Positions 61,335 through 64,000 of a stretch of 64,000 bases of DNA are shown here, in pieces. The stretch lies in the NCBI GenBank assembly GCA_022885665.1, contig JAGQDJ010000068.1, positions 124,001-188,000 on the forward strand, read 5' to 3'. The translations under genes and the position numbers were made by a program. This stretch comes from Triops longicaudatus (Eukaryota; Arthropoda; Branchiopoda; Notostraca; Triopsidae). The number at the start of each line of letters is the position of its first letter. Position 1 is the first letter of the stretch. The notes below the pieces were generated by a model. It was not told where the DNA came from, ran no database searches, and saw only the letters and a program-made list of their open reading frames with translations.

Positions 61335-64000
61335 TTAAAATTCGTATTGGGTAACGTATATCTTAATTTTGGCAACAGCCACTCCCCCGAAGGCTCCTGC
61401 TTGGTACATATCCATGACAAGCTCTAACTCAATCACTTGGGGACCATGTACAGACTGGGTAAGGGCTAAGACAGCTTGATTCTGAGCCATTGTTCTTAAC
61501 CGAAAGAAATTTTCACCCGCTACTGCGACACCAGGTGAAGGTAACGAACTACTAGGCAAAACTTTAAGTTTGAACTCCACTCGACTAGTCGGCCAGTTGG
61601 GGCCTCGCATGGTGAACAAGTCCAAAGACCCTGTTCGAGGGATGGGAATCTTGGATGGGAAGGTGAGGAAGTTGTAGGAGTAGCTCACGGGTCGGCGTTG
61701 GCATTCTATGTCCCAGGTGTGGCATTCCAAAGAACTTCGTTTGCACCGACTTTAATATTTGTTTTAGCAGCAACAGCATGAGGCGCGCCCAAGAAAAGCA
61801 AACATACAAGAAAACCAGCCATTAGCCACAATGGATCTATAATTCTAGTTCTTCAATCCAATTCCCCTCGTAGTCCTCCAAAGTGTTTGAAAGAAACGAA
61901 CAGAAAACTGTCCACCAAAATCCAAGCTAACATGCTAGTGGGTTAGTTAAATTTGAAGGGGTTAAGGGGCATTGAATTAAGAAAAAGTCAGACATACTTC
62001 CGATGTTCCTGGTCGCGGACGTAATTGGTAGGACAAACAATGGAGTTACAGTGGTAGCCGCCTCGGGTATTGAGGCAAATTTCGTCCCGTTGGCAACGAT
62101 TCCCGGTAGCGCACTCGTCAATATCTAAAAGAGGAAATTTTTATGAATATGACAATCTTGATGAGCGGATATGTTCGCAAACCTTGACAAGTTCGACCAT
62201 CCGATGCTAAGCGATATCCGTCAGGGCAGCTGCAAGCGTAACTTCCAGGCTTATTGACACACAAGCCGTTGCAAAGACCCCTTTCTCGGTACTGCTCGCA
62301 TTCGTCGATGTCTTGACAGGATCTACATAACAGAAAAAAACGCATTAGAGAAAAAAATAGAAGGAATTTTATTCAAAATTACTAAAACGTTGGAAATATA
62401 AATTTCCAATAAATACGACAGAAAAATTATAGGTTAGGTGAAAAATTAAATTTATGCTAAAATATGATCTCTTAAACACGTACTCCTATATCTTCCGAAA
62501 TTCAGTATTTACAAAAAGTCGCAGTAATAATGGACTGCAGTTTTCGCGACATAACGGCACACGTGTCATGCGGAAATTCTAAATTACTTATCCTCGTGTA
62601 ATTCCTCGAATAAACAAATCTCACATTCATTAGTAAGTAAGGTAATCTCTAAAAATAGTCTTCAGTTTACCTATTGTCAGCGTTAATGGTGTATCCAGCA
62701 TCGCAAGTACATTGATAAGATCCCCACGTGTTGACGCAGCTATGCTGGCACAATCGCGGTGTTTCGCTGCATTCGTCAATATCTGCAAGATATTTCCAAA
62801 CGAACACGATTTCAGATTAACCCTTCCTTCACATGTTACTCGCTCCTTACCAACGCAGTTTTGCCCCTGAGTTCGGAATCCTTCCTTGCAATCGCATCGG
62901 TAAGATCCTGGTGTATTAATACATTGATGGTTTCCACACAACTGTGTTAGGAATGATTTAAATTATAACATTTTTTAATCAAATATGGCAAAACTTGTAT
63001 GTAAGGGAAAACCGATTGCTAAAAAAAATCACCGGTTAATTTCCTTTTTGAAGTAACCTCCAAAAAATGAAAAACATTTTTGCTTTCTTTCGATTTCTCT
63101 TACATCAGGATTATGGTACAATAAATAATTTTCTCAAAACAACAAGCGAACCAATCCACATTTTTTATTTCATTTTTGATTAGAGATAAGTGATTATACC
63201 TGAGAGCCTCCAAAGTGTTCACATTCATCAAAATCGACGCAATTGCCATCTTTTAATTGATATCCCTGAGGGCACGTGCAGTCATAGCCTCCGGGCTTGT
63301 TCTGACATGTCTGACCTCTTCGGCAGTCATGCGTACCTCGGGCGCACTCGTCCACGTCTAAAGGATACGATTTAGAAAACTCATCACTTGGACGCTTTTA
63401 TTACTTACCGACGCATCTTCGTTCAGCATCACTAAATTCATAGCCCCGCCCACAGTCCACAGACCTAGGAACGTCTTGACACGAGTACGAACCAACGGTA
63501 TTAATACACCGTTGATTAGCTGAACAAGGATTTCGAGCACATTCATCGATATCTAAAAGTATCCCAAAATACACACAGTTACACATATTGAAATTATTGA
63601 TTTAAAAGCTAGAAAAATAGAAATGATTTGTGTCGATGACTTGAGATAATTTGTGTTAATATTTGTCTCGTACCAACACACAGATCTCTGGGGCCCAAAA
63701 TGTAGCCATCTGGGCAAACAATAGGAACGCATTTATTCGAGCTATCGAGTTTGAATCCAGGGTCGCAAACGCGTCTTTCACACCGGAAAGAGCCCTGTGT
63801 GTTCCGGCAAACAAAATTTTTACCCAATCTGTGGCAACTGTCCGTACCCAGGGCACACTCATCGTCATCTAAAGCGGGGAGTATTAGTTGCCGATCGGGG
63901 TGGGGTTAAAATTTCATTCGTTGGGAAACAGAAGCTAATCCCTTACCTTCACATTCGCCAGTACCGGAATTGAACGTGTAGCCAGTACCACACGAAATGA
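61335..64000 (-). CDS. Fibulin-like extracellular protein, C-terminal part (partial)
   Basis: Secreted calcium-binding matrix glycoprotein of the fibulin group; the 5' part lies beyond the window. Exons in the window: from beyond 64000 to 63947, 63868-63674, 63552-63409, 63357-63200, 62941-62851, 62781/2-62671, 62322-62183, 62124-61998 and 61749-61335. There are seven calcium-binding EGF-like domains with starts DDDEC, DIDEC, DVDEC, DFDEC, DIDEC, QDIDEC and DIDEC, each with six cysteines or nearly so. A fibulin-type C-terminal module follows, from RRPVSYSYNFLTFPS to VAKIKIYVTQYEF. The block IVCPTNYVRD before the module is typical of fibulins. Which fibulin, or whether it is a hemicentin end, cannot be decided without the N-terminus. 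Confidence 0.88.

Overview
The window is nuclear DNA of an animal. Every conserved gene is split by short spliceosomal introns of about 40 to 700 bases, and the gene content is metazoan: a zona pellucida (ZP) protein, a fibulin, a copine, an NDRG and an LZTS/fezzin protein. A secreted Pro-Tyr-Ala-Ser repeat protein beside a membrane-anchored ZP protein suggests an ecdysozoan, most likely an arthropod such as a crustacean. That placement is inference only. The sequence is AT-rich and is a draft: a 57-base N gap (52184-52240), a single N at 53289, and one probable 1-base error in a coding exon.

Layout. 0-2.3 kb: no gene seen. 2.3-7.5 kb (-): a USP31/USP43-type ubiquitin hydrolase in 12 coding exons. 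8.5-10.5 kb (-): the repeat protein. 10.7-12.8 kb (+): the ZP protein, head to head with the repeat gene across 286 bp that carry two divergent TATA boxes. 13.5-17.5 kb (+): mitochondrial HSP70 (mortalin). 18.1-22.6 kb (-): an NDRG protein with a 12-nt microexon and a GC-AG intron. 22.6-41.9 kb: about 19 kb with no coding exon that I can support, but with palindromic CRE sites and G-runs. 41.9-44.7 kb (+): an LZTS/fezzin coiled-coil protein. 45.3-46.7 kb (-): the alpha subunit of protein farnesyl/geranylgeranyl transferase. 47.2-49.7 kb (+): a copine with two alternative first exons. 50.3-51.9 kb (+): the BiP exchange factor SIL1, ending in RDEL. 52.1-54.0 kb: a hAT-like element with a perfect 8-bp target duplication; inside it are a tRNA-like SINE and assembly faults. 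54.6-55.9 kb (+): adenosine kinase. 56.1-60.0 kb (-): VCP/p97. 60.6-61.1 kb (+): an unrecognised reading frame. 61.3-64.0 kb (-): the 3' part of a fibulin gene that runs off the window.

Exon borders were set by hand from GT-AG (or GC-AG) signals, reading phase and protein-family similarity. For each conserved gene the exon lengths and phases add up to one open frame, except USP exon 5. Most genes are housekeeping functions: protein quality control (USP, mortalin, SIL1, VCP), lipid modification of proteins, purine salvage and membrane signalling. The extracellular-matrix genes (repeat protein, ZP protein, fibulin) are the more lineage-specific part. I found no new multi-gene system. The most unusual items are the repeat/ZP gene pair with its compact divergent promoter, the splice oddities in NDRG, mortalin and copine, and the hAT/SINE locus.
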